A stretch of DNA of 64,000 bases. It comes from Profundicola sp048268105. Lineage in GTDB: Bacteria; Bacteroidota; Bacteroidia; Flavobacteriales; Weeksellaceae. The position numbers and the translations under genes are program-made. Of this stretch, positions 8,630 through 17,112 are shown piece after piece. The notes below the pieces were generated by a model. It saw nothing but the letters and a program-made list of their open reading frames with translations. It made no database searches and was not told the DNA's origin. Numbering within the stretch: the stretch's first letter is position 1; every line of letters starts with the position of its first letter. Location: positions 62,001 through 126,000 of the forward strand of contig JBLWWH010000006.1 of assembly GCA_048268105.1 (NCBI GenBank). The letters are read 5' to 3'.

Positions 8630-9040
8630 ATGAGAAATTTGTGGATCATTGGTATATTATTCACGGCGCTGACCTTGTGGTCTTGTAGCGATGACGATGC
8701 ACAATCTAGTTTTCACTATGTTGGACGTGGGATTGATAGTATTTCTATGCCCGATACGGCAATGTTGAACCAAAGAGTGGAGATAAAAACTTATACAAAA
8801 TTATATCAGGATTGTGAGAATTTTCAAACGCATGGATATGATATCGTAGGTAATGAAAGAACGGTGACGGCTTGGTTCGTGAGATTTGATAATTCTGAAT
8901 GTGGTGCGGAATCTGTGATTGGACCTTCTTTTTACTTTATGCCACAGACAAGAGGTTGGTACAACTTTAGATTCTGGGCGGGCGTAGACGAAGAAACCAA
9001 TGAAGATGTTTTCTTAACAAAAGAGATTTATATTCGTTAA
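8630..9040 (+). CDS. Small lipoprotein of unknown function
   Basis: A 136-residue protein with a lipoprotein signal peptide: hydrophobic stretch 4-16, then lipobox LWSC with C19 as the lipidated residue, followed by SDDD, whose acidic residues suit surface or outer-membrane sorting in Bacteroidetes. The mature part has two further cysteines (in QDCENF and NSECG) that could form a disulphide and is probably a beta-sandwich. I recognise no family. It ends 17 bases before the proposed start of the sigma factor gene, so it is likely the first gene of the sigma operon. Confidence 0.7.
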   Translation: MRNLWIIGILFTALTLWSCSDDDAQSSFHYVGRGIDSISMPDTAMLNQRVEIKTYTKLYQDCENFQTHGYDIVGNERTVTAWFVRFDNSECGAESVIGPSFYFMPQTRGWYNFRFWAGVDEETNEDVFLTKEIYIR

Positions 9041-9057
9041 TCACTGAATTTTGCTAT

Positions 9058-9612
9058 CTGAAACCCGAACTTAACATACTGATTGAACGCTGTAAACGGA
9101 ATGATCCGAAAGCACAAAGCGAGATATATGAAAGATTTTCATCTGTCATGTTTGCAGTGTGTATGCGTTATTCTCACTGTAAAGACGATGCACAGGATAC
9201 CTTTCAGGAAGCTTTTATCAAAGCTTTTCAAAAGATAGATTCCTATAATGGGGATGGTTCTTTTGAAGGATGGCTAAGACGAATAATGGTCAATAAATGC
9301 ATGGATAAATTCAGAAGCAAACGCTTGACGATTGTAACTGACAATCCGCAGATGTACCAAGAGCAAGAATTAGAAGAGGATGAGGAAGTTGAATTACCTT
9401 ATTCTAATGATGAATTGATTGCTACGATTCAGGAACTTCCAGATCAATATAGATTGGTTTTCAATATGTATGTTATAGAAAATTATACGCATGCTGAGAT
9501 TGCAGAATCTTTAAATATTTCTGTAGGAACTTCTAAATCAAATCTTTCGCGTGCCAAAGCTTGGCTTAGGAAAGAGCTAAAAAAAAAATATGTTAAAACC
9601 AATATAGCCTAA
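9058..9612 (+). CDS. ECF-type RNA polymerase sigma factor with non-ATG start
   Basis: Group 4 sigma factor. Region 2 is seen in DDAQDTFQEAFIKAF and EGWLRRIMVNKCMDKFR; region 4 with its helix-turn-helix in IQELPDQYRLVFNMYVIE and HAEIAESLNISVGTSKSNL. The first in-frame ATG (9148) would cut off the first helix of region 2, yet the upstream frame codes for sigma-like sequence (LIERCKRNDPKAQSEIYERF). There is no ATG, GTG or TTG in frame between stop codon 9001-9003 and 9148; CTG 9058 fits the family N-terminus best. Start at 9058 is an inference. It lies just after a lipoprotein gene and one base before the anti-sigma-like/barrel gene. Confidence 0.85.
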   Translation: MKPELNILIERCKRNDPKAQSEIYERFSSVMFAVCMRYSHCKDDAQDTFQEAFIKAFQKIDSYNGDGSFEGWLRRIMVNKCMDKFRSKRLTIVTDNPQMYQEQELEEDEEVELPYSNDELIATIQELPDQYRLVFNMYVIENYTHAEIAESLNISVGTSKSNLSRAKAWLRKELKKKYVKTNIA

Positions 9613-9613
9613 A

Positions 9614-11041
9614 ATGCAAGATAAATTTGAAAATAAAATAAAAGAAAGCTTGCAACACCATGAGATGCAACCTCCTCCAATGGCGTGGGAAAACATTTCA
9701 TCTGCTTTGCAAAATCAAAAACCAAGGGCTAAACCATGGGCTAAATGGCTAAGTATAGCGGCTGTTTTGATTCCTGCTTTTGTGGCTGTAGGTATTTGGT
9801 TGTCAAATCCATTTGAACTGGATGAGCTTAATAAATCAAATGTTCAAAATACAGAAAATTCAATTGTAAACTCAACTTATTCAGGAGCTGAAACTAAAGA
9901 TAAGGTTGTTCTAGACTCGAAGGATGCTTCTGAATTAAAGATAAATAATGATTTAGAGGAGTGGATGCATTCTACTTTGAATGATAGAAAATATGCTCAG
10001 AATGCTGGCGTAAAGACAGGTAGTAAACCTGTGCATTCGCAAGATAATACAAATAGTGTTTTGAGAGGAAATAAAGTGATAAACTTCTTTGCTGGTTTAT
10101 GGACAGATTCAGAGCTTCAAGAGAAAAATAAGGCTAATAATGTGAATTTCGACATTTTCCCAAAACGACGTGTGAACACTTTAGCGGCTTTGATCTCACC
10201 CTTTAGAAAGCAGGCTAACAATGCTAATCAGGCAAATAGAACGTGGAATGATTTTCAGGCCTCTAATGCATCAGATTTAAATTTGTTGGGAGAAGATGAG
10301 AAGGAAAATGATGTAGAAAAACTAAAACCAAGAAAGAGAAGAAGCTTTGAAATATCTCCTTATGCTGGTGCTGCTTACTTGGGGAGTTTAAATGAGGCGA
10401 GTTTAATTTCACCGGAATATAATACTTTAAACATTGAAAATAAATTAGCTACTTCTTATGGAGCTAAAGCATCTTATCGGGTAAACGACCGATTGAAAAT
10501 GCGAGCTGGGCTTGGTGTGATTGATTTGCAACAAGAAACCTACAATGTCCCTCTTAGCGTGAATACACAAAATGGACAGGTAAGTTACAATTTAAAAAGT
10601 CATTCTAATTTGGGCGTTGATTTATCGGCACACCGACAAGCGACAGCAACTTATGCTGAGAATGAATTAGATGCAGGAAAGAGAATGAGAGAAGGAATTT
10701 CTCATGAGCTTCAATTTCTTGAGGTGCCAGTTGAAGTGGAGTATCGATTGACGGATAATAAGAAGATGAACATGGCGGCTACAGGTGGCTTGAGTACTTT
10801 ATTTTTAAATAAAAACGATGTTTATTTATCAGATCAAAACAGGCTTTTTGCTGAGTCAACCAATATGAAATCGGTTTCGTTTTCTGCCAATGCTGGTGTT
10901 AAATTAGATTATGAGCTTAGTGATAAGGTTTCGGTTAATGTAGAGCCCCAGGTACGTTATATGATTAATACGGTTACTGCCAACGATGAAGTTCAACCAT
11001 ATTTATTAGCCGTAAATGCAGGTTTGAGTATAGCCTTATAG
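9614..11041 (+). CDS. Anti-sigma-like N-terminus fused to a predicted outer-membrane beta-barrel
   Basis: A 475-residue envelope protein. The first 40 residues are cytoplasmic in style and contain the short motif PPPMAWENISSAL, seen also in the protein at 38280-39011 that follows another sigma factor. One membrane helix spans about residues 45-63. A polar linker runs to about 240. The C-terminal 230 residues (from RRSFEISPYAGAAYLG) have alternating hydrophobic strands typical of small OmpA/porin-like barrels, ending NAGLSIAL. A helix in the inner membrane plus a barrel in the outer membrane would tie both together. The gene starts one base after the sigma stop codon, so it is probably its regulator. 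Function is inferred from context. Confidence 0.7.
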   Translation: MQDKFENKIKESLQHHEMQPPPMAWENISSALQNQKPRAKPWAKWLSIAAVLIPAFVAVGIWLSNPFELDELNKSNVQNTENSIVNSTYSGAETKDKVVLDSKDASELKINNDLEEWMHSTLNDRKYAQNAGVKTGSKPVHSQDNTNSVLRGNKVINFFAGLWTDSELQEKNKANNVNFDIFPKRRVNTLAALISPFRKQANNANQANRTWNDFQASNASDLNLLGEDEKENDVEKLKPRKRRSFEISPYAGAAYLGSLNEASLISPEYNTLNIENKLATSYGAKASYRVNDRLKMRAGLGVIDLQQETYNVPLSVNTQNGQVSYNLKSHSNLGVDLSAHRQATATYAENELDAGKRMREGISHELQFLEVPVEVEYRLTDNKKMNMAATGGLSTLFLNKNDVYLSDQNRLFAESTNMKSVSFSANAGVKLDYELSDKVSVNVEPQVRYMINTVTANDEVQPYLLAVNAGLSIAL

Positions 11042-11080
11042 ACTTTTTAATAAGACCCTTTTATATATTTTTTGTTTTAA

Positions 11081-11128
11081 TAATGGTGCCGCAGTTTTGA
11101 TTTATTCAAATTTGCGGCGCCATTTTTA
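11081..11128 (+). terminator. Terminator of the sigma/barrel operon
   Basis: GC-rich 11-base arms (11083-11093 and 11113-11123, one G-U pair) around a 19-base loop, followed by TTTTT. Confidence 0.75.
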
Positions 11129-11225
11129 TTTAATGTAAGCACATGAAGTTGACTTTTCGTCAGTTGCCTTGCCTTGGAGAGGTTTTTGAAGCTATGTACA
11201 CTAGAAATTTAAAACAAACAATCTT

Positions 11226-11942
11226 ATGGATTACAAAAATAAAGTAGCTTACATTACGGGAGGAACACACGGAATTGGATTTGGTGTTGCCCAAGTTTTA
11301 TTATCACATGGTATGCGCATTGCGATTTCGGGTCGAAAATTAGAAAATGCTCAAGAGGCAGCAAAAAAATTAAGTTCAGATGAATCTAAAGTTCTGGGAA
11401 TATCTTCGGATGTTACCAATTTTGAGGATGAGCAAAAAGCGGTTGAGCAAATTATCCAAAAATTTGGTCAATTAGATGTGGTATTGGCCAATGCAGGAGT
11501 TGGGCATTTTGCGCCAGTTTATGAATTGGAAGTAGACAAATGGAAACAGATGATGGATACCAACCTAACAGGTTGTTTTCATACCTTGAAAGCAAGTTTT
11601 GAGGCATTGAAAAAATCAGAAGGTTATTATATGACTTTGGCGAGTTTGGCTGGAACGAATTTCTTTGCTAATGGGGCAGGTTATAATGCATCTAAATTTG
11701 GAGTTGTTGGCTTTACGCAAGCTGCGATGTTGGATTTAAGACAGCATAATATTAAGGTGTCTACGATTATGCCAGGTTCGGTGAAATCAGAATTTAACAA
11801 CCATGAACCGTCTGAGAAAGACGCTTGGAAAATTCAACCAGAAGATATTGGTAAGTTAGTTTGGGACTTATTGCAAATGCATCCTCGTACCTTGCCAAGT
11901 AAAATAGAGGTAAGACCTACAAGACCGGATTTAAAGAAATAA
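11226..11942 (+). CDS. Short-chain dehydrogenase/reductase (SDR)
   Basis: Classical NAD(P)-dependent SDR of 238 residues. The Rossmann glycine motif TGGTHGIG is near the N-terminus, NAG appears as LANAGVGH, the catalytic serine lies in TLASLAG and the catalytic Tyr/Lys pair in YNASKFG. PGSV after the active site is also typical. Similar to FabG-like and sorbose/3-oxoacyl reductases, but no neighbour suggests the substrate. Monocistronic: about 100 bases separate it from the previous terminator and a strong palindromic terminator follows. Confidence 0.88.
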   Translation: MDYKNKVAYITGGTHGIGFGVAQVLLSHGMRIAISGRKLENAQEAAKKLSSDESKVLGISSDVTNFEDEQKAVEQIIQKFGQLDVVLANAGVGHFAPVYELEVDKWKQMMDTNLTGCFHTLKASFEALKKSEGYYMTLASLAGTNFFANGAGYNASKFGVVGFTQAAMLDLRQHNIKVSTIMPGSVKSEFNNHEPSEKDAWKIQPEDIGKLVWDLLQMHPRTLPSKIEVRPTRPDLKK

Positions 11943-11954
11943 TTCTGGAGTTAT

Positions 11955-12008
11955 AAAAAAGTAAAAACCTGTAAAGACATTTTAGTCTTTACAGGTTTTT
12001 ACTTTTTT
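11955..12008. terminator. Perfect 24-base-pair bidirectional terminator
   Basis: Arms 11955-11978 and 11985-12008 are exact reverse complements, around a 6-base loop. The A-run at one end and the T-run at the other let it serve both the SDR gene and the convergent acylphosphatase gene. Confidence 0.9.
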
Positions 12009-12020
12009 ATACGCTTGGAA

Positions 12021-12293
12021 TTACCAGCGTTTGATAATAAAATTCTTTAAGAAATTAGAATTAGGTATCTCTTCCCAGGTCACTTCTTTAACCTCTGCAT
12101 CTTCAGGACCTTCATCACACCATTTTAAAAATTCTTTTAAATTTTTCCTCTTGCCTTGTGCTAAAATTTCTACATCGCCATTATTGAGATTCTCAACAGT
12201 CCCTCTAATGTTCATGTTGTCGGCAATTTCTTTGGAAGTGTCTCTAAAGAAAACACCTTGTACTTTGCCCTTCACCGTAATTTTGATTGTCAT
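12021..12293 (-). CDS. Acylphosphatase
   Basis: A 90-residue enzyme that hydrolyses carboxyl-phosphate bonds, for example acetyl phosphate. Active-site arginine R17 lies in GKVQGVFFRD and asparagine N35 in GTVENLNNGDVEI, the two catalytic residues of the family. The FFR form replaces the more common GFR before the arginine but keeps the residue that matters. Length is typical. It is convergent with the SDR gene and lies downstream of the large mutase gene on the same strand, separated from it by a terminator, so it is probably independent. Confidence 0.92.
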   Translation of the reverse strand: MTIKITVKGKVQGVFFRDTSKEIADNMNIRGTVENLNNGDVEILAQGKRKNLKEFLKWCDEGPEDAEVKEVTWEEIPNSNFLKNFIIKRW

Positions 12294-12377
12294 TTTTATA
12301 AAAAATTATCCTTAAAGATAACAAATTAATTTGTATCAAGAGTTTACAAGAATTTAACGGATAAATTTGATCATTAA

Positions 12378-12411
12378 AATGGCCATGTATTTATTAAAAT
12401 ACATGGCCATT
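12378..12411 (-). terminator. Terminator of the fused mutase gene
   Basis: Perfect 15-base arms (12378-12392 and 12397-12411) with loop ATTA. It lies 25 bases after the stop codon. The T-run on the minus strand is weak. Confidence 0.7.
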
Positions 12412-12435
12412 CATAAGTTAATTTATAATTAAGTA

Positions 12436-15400
12436 TTACATATTTCTTCTATATCTTCCACCTATCTCGTACAAGGAATGAGTGATTTCACCCAGAGAGC
12501 AATATTTGGTAGTTTCCATTAAAGCATCAAAAATGTTGTCATTTTGAAGAGCCGCTGTTTTTAATTCCTCAATGGTTTTTGTTGCTTTATTCTCGTTGGC
12601 TTTGTGATAATTATTTAAAGCTCTAATCTGGTATTGTTTCTCTTCTTCTGTAGAACGAATAACTTCGCCTGGCGTTACCGTCGGAGAACCATCTTTGCTT
12701 AAAAAAGTATTTACACCAATAATGGGAAATTCACCCGTATGTTTCAAGTGTTCGTAGTATAAACTCTCTTCTTGAATCTTACCTCGTTGATACATAGTTT
12801 CCATAGCACCTAAAACTCCACCACGGTCTGTAATTCTGTCGAATTCGGCATAAACTGCTTCTTCCACCAAATCGGTTAATTCCTCTATGATAAAAGCACC
12901 TTGAATTGGGTTTTCGTTTTTAGCTAAACCTAATTCTTTGTTGATGATCAATTGAATTGCCATAGCACGACGTACACTTGCTTCTGTAGGTGTTGTAATA
13001 GCCTCATCGTAAGCATTGGTGTGTAAAGAGTTGCAGTTGTCATAAATCGCGTATAAGGCTTGTAGCGTGGTTCTGATATCGTTGAAATCTATTTCTTGTG
13101 CGTGTAATGATCTACCACTTGTTTGAATATGGTATTTCAACATTTGTGAACGCTCATTAGCTTGGTATTTATTACGCATGGCTTTTGCCCAAATACGTCT
13201 AGCTACACGTCCAATCACAGCATATTCTGCATCGATACCGTTGGAGAAGAAAAAGGATAAGTTAGGAGCAAACTTATTGATGTCCATTCCTCTGCTTAAG
13301 TAGTATTCTACATATGTAAACCCGTTGGCTAGCGTAAACGCAAGTTGCGTAATTGGGTTAGCTCCAGCTTCTGCAATATGATAACCAGAAATAGATACGG
13401 AGTAGAAGTTTCTAACACCCTCGTCGATAAAGTACTGCTGAACATCTCCCATTAATTTTAAAGCAAATTCGGTAGAGAAAATACACGTATTTTGGGCTTG
13501 GTCCTCTTTTAAAATATCTGCTTGAACCGTTCCACGAACTTGTTTTAAAGTCTCTTCTTTTATGCGATTATAATCACCGGCTTCTAAAATCTCATCTCCT
13601 GTTAGACCTAATAACATTAGTCCTAGACCGTCATTCCCTTGAGGTAAATCTCCTTGATAAGTTGGCCTTTCTAAACCATGATCGTCGAACTTCTCTTTAA
13701 GTTTTGCCTCAACTTTATCTTCTAATCCATTTTCCTTGATGAATTTCTCACAGTTTTGATCAATGGCTGCATTCATAAAAAATCCTAACAACATAGCTGC
13801 CGGGCCATTAATGGTCATAGACACAGAGGTGATGGGATTGCTTAAATCAAAGCCTGAATATAATTTTTTAGCATCATCTAAAGTGGCGATAGAAACTCCA
13901 GCATTACCAATTTTACCATAAATATCTGGTCGTTCACCTGGATCTTGACCATATAAAGTAACCGAATCAAATGCGGTAGATAATCTCTTGGCTGGCATTC
14001 CTAAACTCACATAATGGAAGCGTTTGTTGGTTCGCTCCGGGCCACCTTCTCCAGCAAACATCCTTGTTGGATCTTCTCCTTCGCGCTTAAAAGGATAAAT
14101 ACCTGCTGTGTAAGGAAATCTTCCAGGAACATTCTCACGTAATACCCATGTAAGAATATCTCCCCAAGCATTATACTTCGGTAAACAAACTTTGGGAATC
14201 TGTGTGTGAGAAAGAGATTCTGTATGCGTTTTAATTCTAATTTCCTTATCTCGAACTTTGAAAATATATTCGTCGGCTTTGTAACGCTTTTTCTCGTCCT
14301 CCCAATTTTCTAAACTTCTCCAATTATCTTTATCTAAATCTTCTTTTAAATCTTCGAATTTAGAAGAAAGAGAATCGCTATCTAATTCTAATTCTTTATT
14401 CTCAACCAAGTCTAAAGTCTTTTTAATAGCATAAAGCTTATCAGCTAATTCAGTTTGGTTTTTTACCCAAGTTTCATAGCGTTGAGACTCTTCACCAATC
14501 TCAGATAAATATCTTTGTCTTCTAGGCGGAATGATGAATAAATTCTCTTCAGCTTCTGCCGCATGGAATAACTCAGCATTAAACTTATCATTCGTTAATT
14601 CATTTACCTTGGCCATTAATGCAGCGTAGAACTCATTAGTTCCATGGTCATTGAATTGAGAAGCACGAGTTGCATATACCGGCATTTCATCAGGAGATTG
14701 CATAAACAATTCGTGATTTCTTTGGTATTGTTTCTTAACATCGCGCAGGGCGTCTAATGCACCTTTTTTATCCGTTTTATTTACAACTACCAACTCTGCA
14801 AAGTCTAGCATGTCAATTTTCTCTAATTGAGTCGCTGCACCATATTCTGGCGTCATTACATAGATAGGTAAATCTGAATACTCTAAAACTTCAGCGCCAC
14901 TTTGTCCAATTCCTGATGTTTCAAGAATAATCAAATCAAAACCAGCCACTTTTAGGACATCCAAGGCAGGCGCCACATGTTTAGAAATCGATGCATTAGC
15001 CGAACGCGTTGCCATAGAGCGCATATAGACATTCGGGTGGTTGATCGAGTTCATTCGAATTCTATCACCTAATAAAGCTCCACCCGTTTTACGCTTGGTA
15101 GGGTCAACTGAAATAATTCCGATTTTTTTGCCAGGGAAATTCATTAAGAATCTACGAACTAACTCATCCACTAAAGATGATTTACCAGCTCCACCTGTAC
15201 CCGTAATTCCAATTACAGGAATATTCTTGTATTCACCACTTTTGGCTTTCTTTTCGATTTCTTTAATTAAACTTTCAAACTTTTCAGGATTGTTTTCGAT
15301 AGCTGAGATACTATGCGCAACATCAACCATGTTATCCGTAGATAATCTAGAAATCATTTCAGAAGATAATTCTTCTCCTGTTGCAAAGTCTGATCTTTCT

Positions 15401-15849
15401 ACCATATCGTTGATCATGCCTTGTAGACCTAATTCACGACCATCATCTGGAGAATAAATTCTACCGATACCATAATCCATCAAATCCTTGATTTCTTCTG
15501 GTAGAATAACACCTCCACCGCCACCAAAAATCTTGATGTGTCCAGCGCCTTTTTCGTTTAGTAAATCATACATGTATTTGAAGTACTCATTGTGTCCTCC
15601 TTGGTAAGATGTCATTGCAATGGCCTGTGCATCCTCTTGTATAGCACAATTCACTACTTCGTCTACCGAGCGATCATGACCCAAATGAATTACCTCTACA
15701 CCTGTTCGCTGAATGATGCGTCGCATGATATTAATAGCTGCATCATGCCCATCAAATAACGCGGCCGCAGTTACCATACGAATATGGTTTTTAGGCGAAT
15801 AAATATAATTGTTATCTTTAGATTTCTTAGTATCTGTTGCTGTACTCAT
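12436..15849 (-). CDS. icmF: Fused acyl-CoA mutase with B12 domain and G-protein chaperone (IcmF type)
   Basis: A 1137-residue adenosylcobalamin enzyme interconverting isobutyryl-CoA and n-butyryl-CoA (family knowledge for IcmF). Domain order is diagnostic: N-terminal B12-binding domain with LFDGHDAAIN (cobalt-coordinating H35), a MeaI-type GTPase with Walker A GTGGAGKS (217-224) and NKTDKKGALDA, a linker, then the TIM-barrel mutase from about residue 560. Methylmalonyl-CoA mutases have the B12 domain at the C-terminus and no built-in GTPase. The active-site stretch YTAGIYPFKREGEDPTRMFAGE carries F after Y-P, as in isobutyryl-type mutases; related fused mutases accept other branched acyl-CoAs, so the substrate remains open. 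Single gene with its own terminator. Confidence 0.88.
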   Translation of the reverse strand: MSTATDTKKSKDNNYIYSPKNHIRMVTAAALFDGHDAAINIMRRIIQRTGVEVIHLGHDRSVDEVVNCAIQEDAQAIAMTSYQGGHNEYFKYMYDLLNEKGAGHIKIFGGGGGVILPEEIKDLMDYGIGRIYSPDDGRELGLQGMINDMVERSDFATGEELSSEMISRLSTDNMVDVAHSISAIENNPEKFESLIKEIEKKAKSGEYKNIPVIGITGTGGAGKSSLVDELVRRFLMNFPGKKIGIISVDPTKRKTGGALLGDRIRMNSINHPNVYMRSMATRSANASISKHVAPALDVLKVAGFDLIILETSGIGQSGAEVLEYSDLPIYVMTPEYGAATQLEKIDMLDFAELVVVNKTDKKGALDALRDVKKQYQRNHELFMQSPDEMPVYATRASQFNDHGTNEFYAALMAKVNELTNDKFNAELFHAAEAEENLFIIPPRRQRYLSEIGEESQRYETWVKNQTELADKLYAIKKTLDLVENKELELDSDSLSSKFEDLKEDLDKDNWRSLENWEDEKKRYKADEYIFKVRDKEIRIKTHTESLSHTQIPKVCLPKYNAWGDILTWVLRENVPGRFPYTAGIYPFKREGEDPTRMFAGEGGPERTNKRFHYVSLGMPAKRLSTAFDSVTLYGQDPGERPDIYGKIGNAGVSIATLDDAKKLYSGFDLSNPITSVSMTINGPAAMLLGFFMNAAIDQNCEKFIKENGLEDKVEAKLKEKFDDHGLERPTYQGDLPQGNDGLGLMLLGLTGDEILEAGDYNRIKEETLKQVRGTVQADILKEDQAQNTCIFSTEFALKLMGDVQQYFIDEGVRNFYSVSISGYHIAEAGANPITQLAFTLANGFTYVEYYLSRGMDINKFAPNLSFFFSNGIDAEYAVIGRVARRIWAKAMRNKYQANERSQMLKYHIQTSGRSLHAQEIDFNDIRTTLQALYAIYDNCNSLHTNAYDEAITTPTEASVRRAMAIQLIINKELGLAKNENPIQGAFIIEELTDLVEEAVYAEFDRITDRGGVLGAMETMYQRGKIQEESLYYEHLKHTGEFPIIGVNTFLSKDGSPTVTPGEVIRSTEEEKQYQIRALNNYHKANENKATKTIEELKTAALQNDNIFDALMETTKYCSLGEITHSLYEIGGRYRRNM

Positions 15850-16021
15850 AAACTTTACTTTGAAGTAGGTAAAATTAAGGAATTTTTTGGGTTTTTAAGG
15901 ATAACAAGACGAGAAGCATACGAAACAAGATGAACAGATTGAAATTCTCAGATTAATTAAATTTTTTATCCAATGATCAATTCTATTGAGGTGCTTTTAA
16001 AGATAAGCTTTCTAAACACCC

Positions 16022-16029
16022 TATATTTG
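16022..16029 (+). promoter_or_regulatory. -7 box of the Ca2+/Na+ exchanger gene
   Basis: TATATTTG matches TAnnTTTG, 25 bases before ATG 16055. No -33 element seen. Confidence 0.5.
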
Positions 16030-16054
16030 CATTATATATCAAAACAGATTCTTT

Positions 16055-16996
16055 ATGCTTTTAGACATTCTATTATTAATAGCTGGCTTCGGATTACTTG
16101 TATTAGGCGGAAATTGGCTACTAAAGTCTTCTGTTGCATTGGCGTCAAGATTAGGAATGTCTTCTATGATGATTGGGCTTACAGTCGTTTCATTTGCAAC
16201 CTCAATGCCTGAATTAATTGTGAGTATTAAAGCCGCATTGGTTGGCTCTTCGGGAATTGCTTTAGGAAATGTTATAGGTTCTAATGTAGCCAACATAGGA
16301 TTGGTTTTGGGTGTTACGCTACTTATTTCTCCCATAAACATTCCACGTAAGTTCTTTAAAACTGATTGGATTTTCTTGATTATATCTACCCTTATGGCAA
16401 TGTTTTTCTTGATATACTATAATGGTATATTGAGATGGCATGGGATTGTATTTAATTTACTTTTAAGCTTGTTTTTATACTTTTTAATTAAAACTCAAAA
16501 GCCCTCTTATTCTTCGGTGACTCAAAAACGAACTAAAGTTTATGAGAAATGGATAATTATATTTTTCTACTTAATCATCGGTGCAGCAGGTTTATGGTTG
16601 GGCTCGGAGTTATTGGTTAATAGTGCTAAGAATATTGCGATTAGTTTTAATGTTCCAGAGAGTGTGATTGGATTAACGATTGTGGCCATTGGAACCAGTG
16701 TTCCAGAATTGGCAGCTTCGGTTATTGCAGCCATAAAAGGCGAAAGGTCTATATCTTTTGGAAACCTTGTTGGGTCAAATATTTTTAATATTCTTTCGGT
16801 ATTAGGAATTACTGCCATTATTCAACCTATCATGGTAGAAGATGTTCGTTTTATTACAAATGATATATGGTGGATGCTAGGATTTTCTTTAATCCTGTTA
16901 CCCCTGTCTCAAATTGGCAAGAAATTCAGATTAAGTCGACCTCATGGTTTAATTTTAGTGCTTGCATACGTTGCTTTTGTTTATTTAGCGTTTTAA
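16055..16996 (+). CDS. Calcium/sodium antiporter (CaCA family, YrbG-like)
   Basis: Inner-membrane exchanger of 313 residues with the two inverted alpha repeats of the family: SFATSMPEL and GNVIGSNVANIG in the first half, AIGTSVPEL and GNLVGSNIFNIL in the second, which form the ion-binding sites. About ten membrane helices and a short loop between halves (near KPSYSSVTQKRTKV) fit the prokaryotic exchangers. Together with NQR and the symporter in this window it fits a sodium-based economy. Monocistronic with a -7 box 25 bases upstream. Other cations cannot be excluded. Confidence 0.9.
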   Translation: MLLDILLLIAGFGLLVLGGNWLLKSSVALASRLGMSSMMIGLTVVSFATSMPELIVSIKAALVGSSGIALGNVIGSNVANIGLVLGVTLLISPINIPRKFFKTDWIFLIISTLMAMFFLIYYNGILRWHGIVFNLLLSLFLYFLIKTQKPSYSSVTQKRTKVYEKWIIIFFYLIIGAAGLWLGSELLVNSAKNIAISFNVPESVIGLTIVAIGTSVPELAASVIAAIKGERSISFGNLVGSNIFNILSVLGITAIIQPIMVEDVRFITNDIWWMLGFSLILLPLSQIGKKFRLSRPHGLILVLAYVAFVYLAF

Positions 16997-17083
16997 CCTA
17001 TGCAAAAGTAGGGTTGATTCTTATGAAATGTAATTTTATTCAAATTTTAGTTGAATTATATAGGGGGTAAAAGTTTTTTATTT

Positions 17084-17091
17084 TACTTTTG
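17084..17091 (+). promoter_or_regulatory. -7 box of the glutamine synthetase gene
   Basis: TACTTTTG matches TAnnTTTG, 21 bases before ATG 17113. Confidence 0.5.
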
Positions 17092-17112
17092 CTTCAACAA
17101 TTATAAAATTAT

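Noticed and set aside
16039..16341. 100-residue frame antisense to the exchanger gene, and similar antisense frames over lon, sdhA and nqrA.
   Set aside because: They lie fully inside strongly conserved genes on the other strand and resemble no family.
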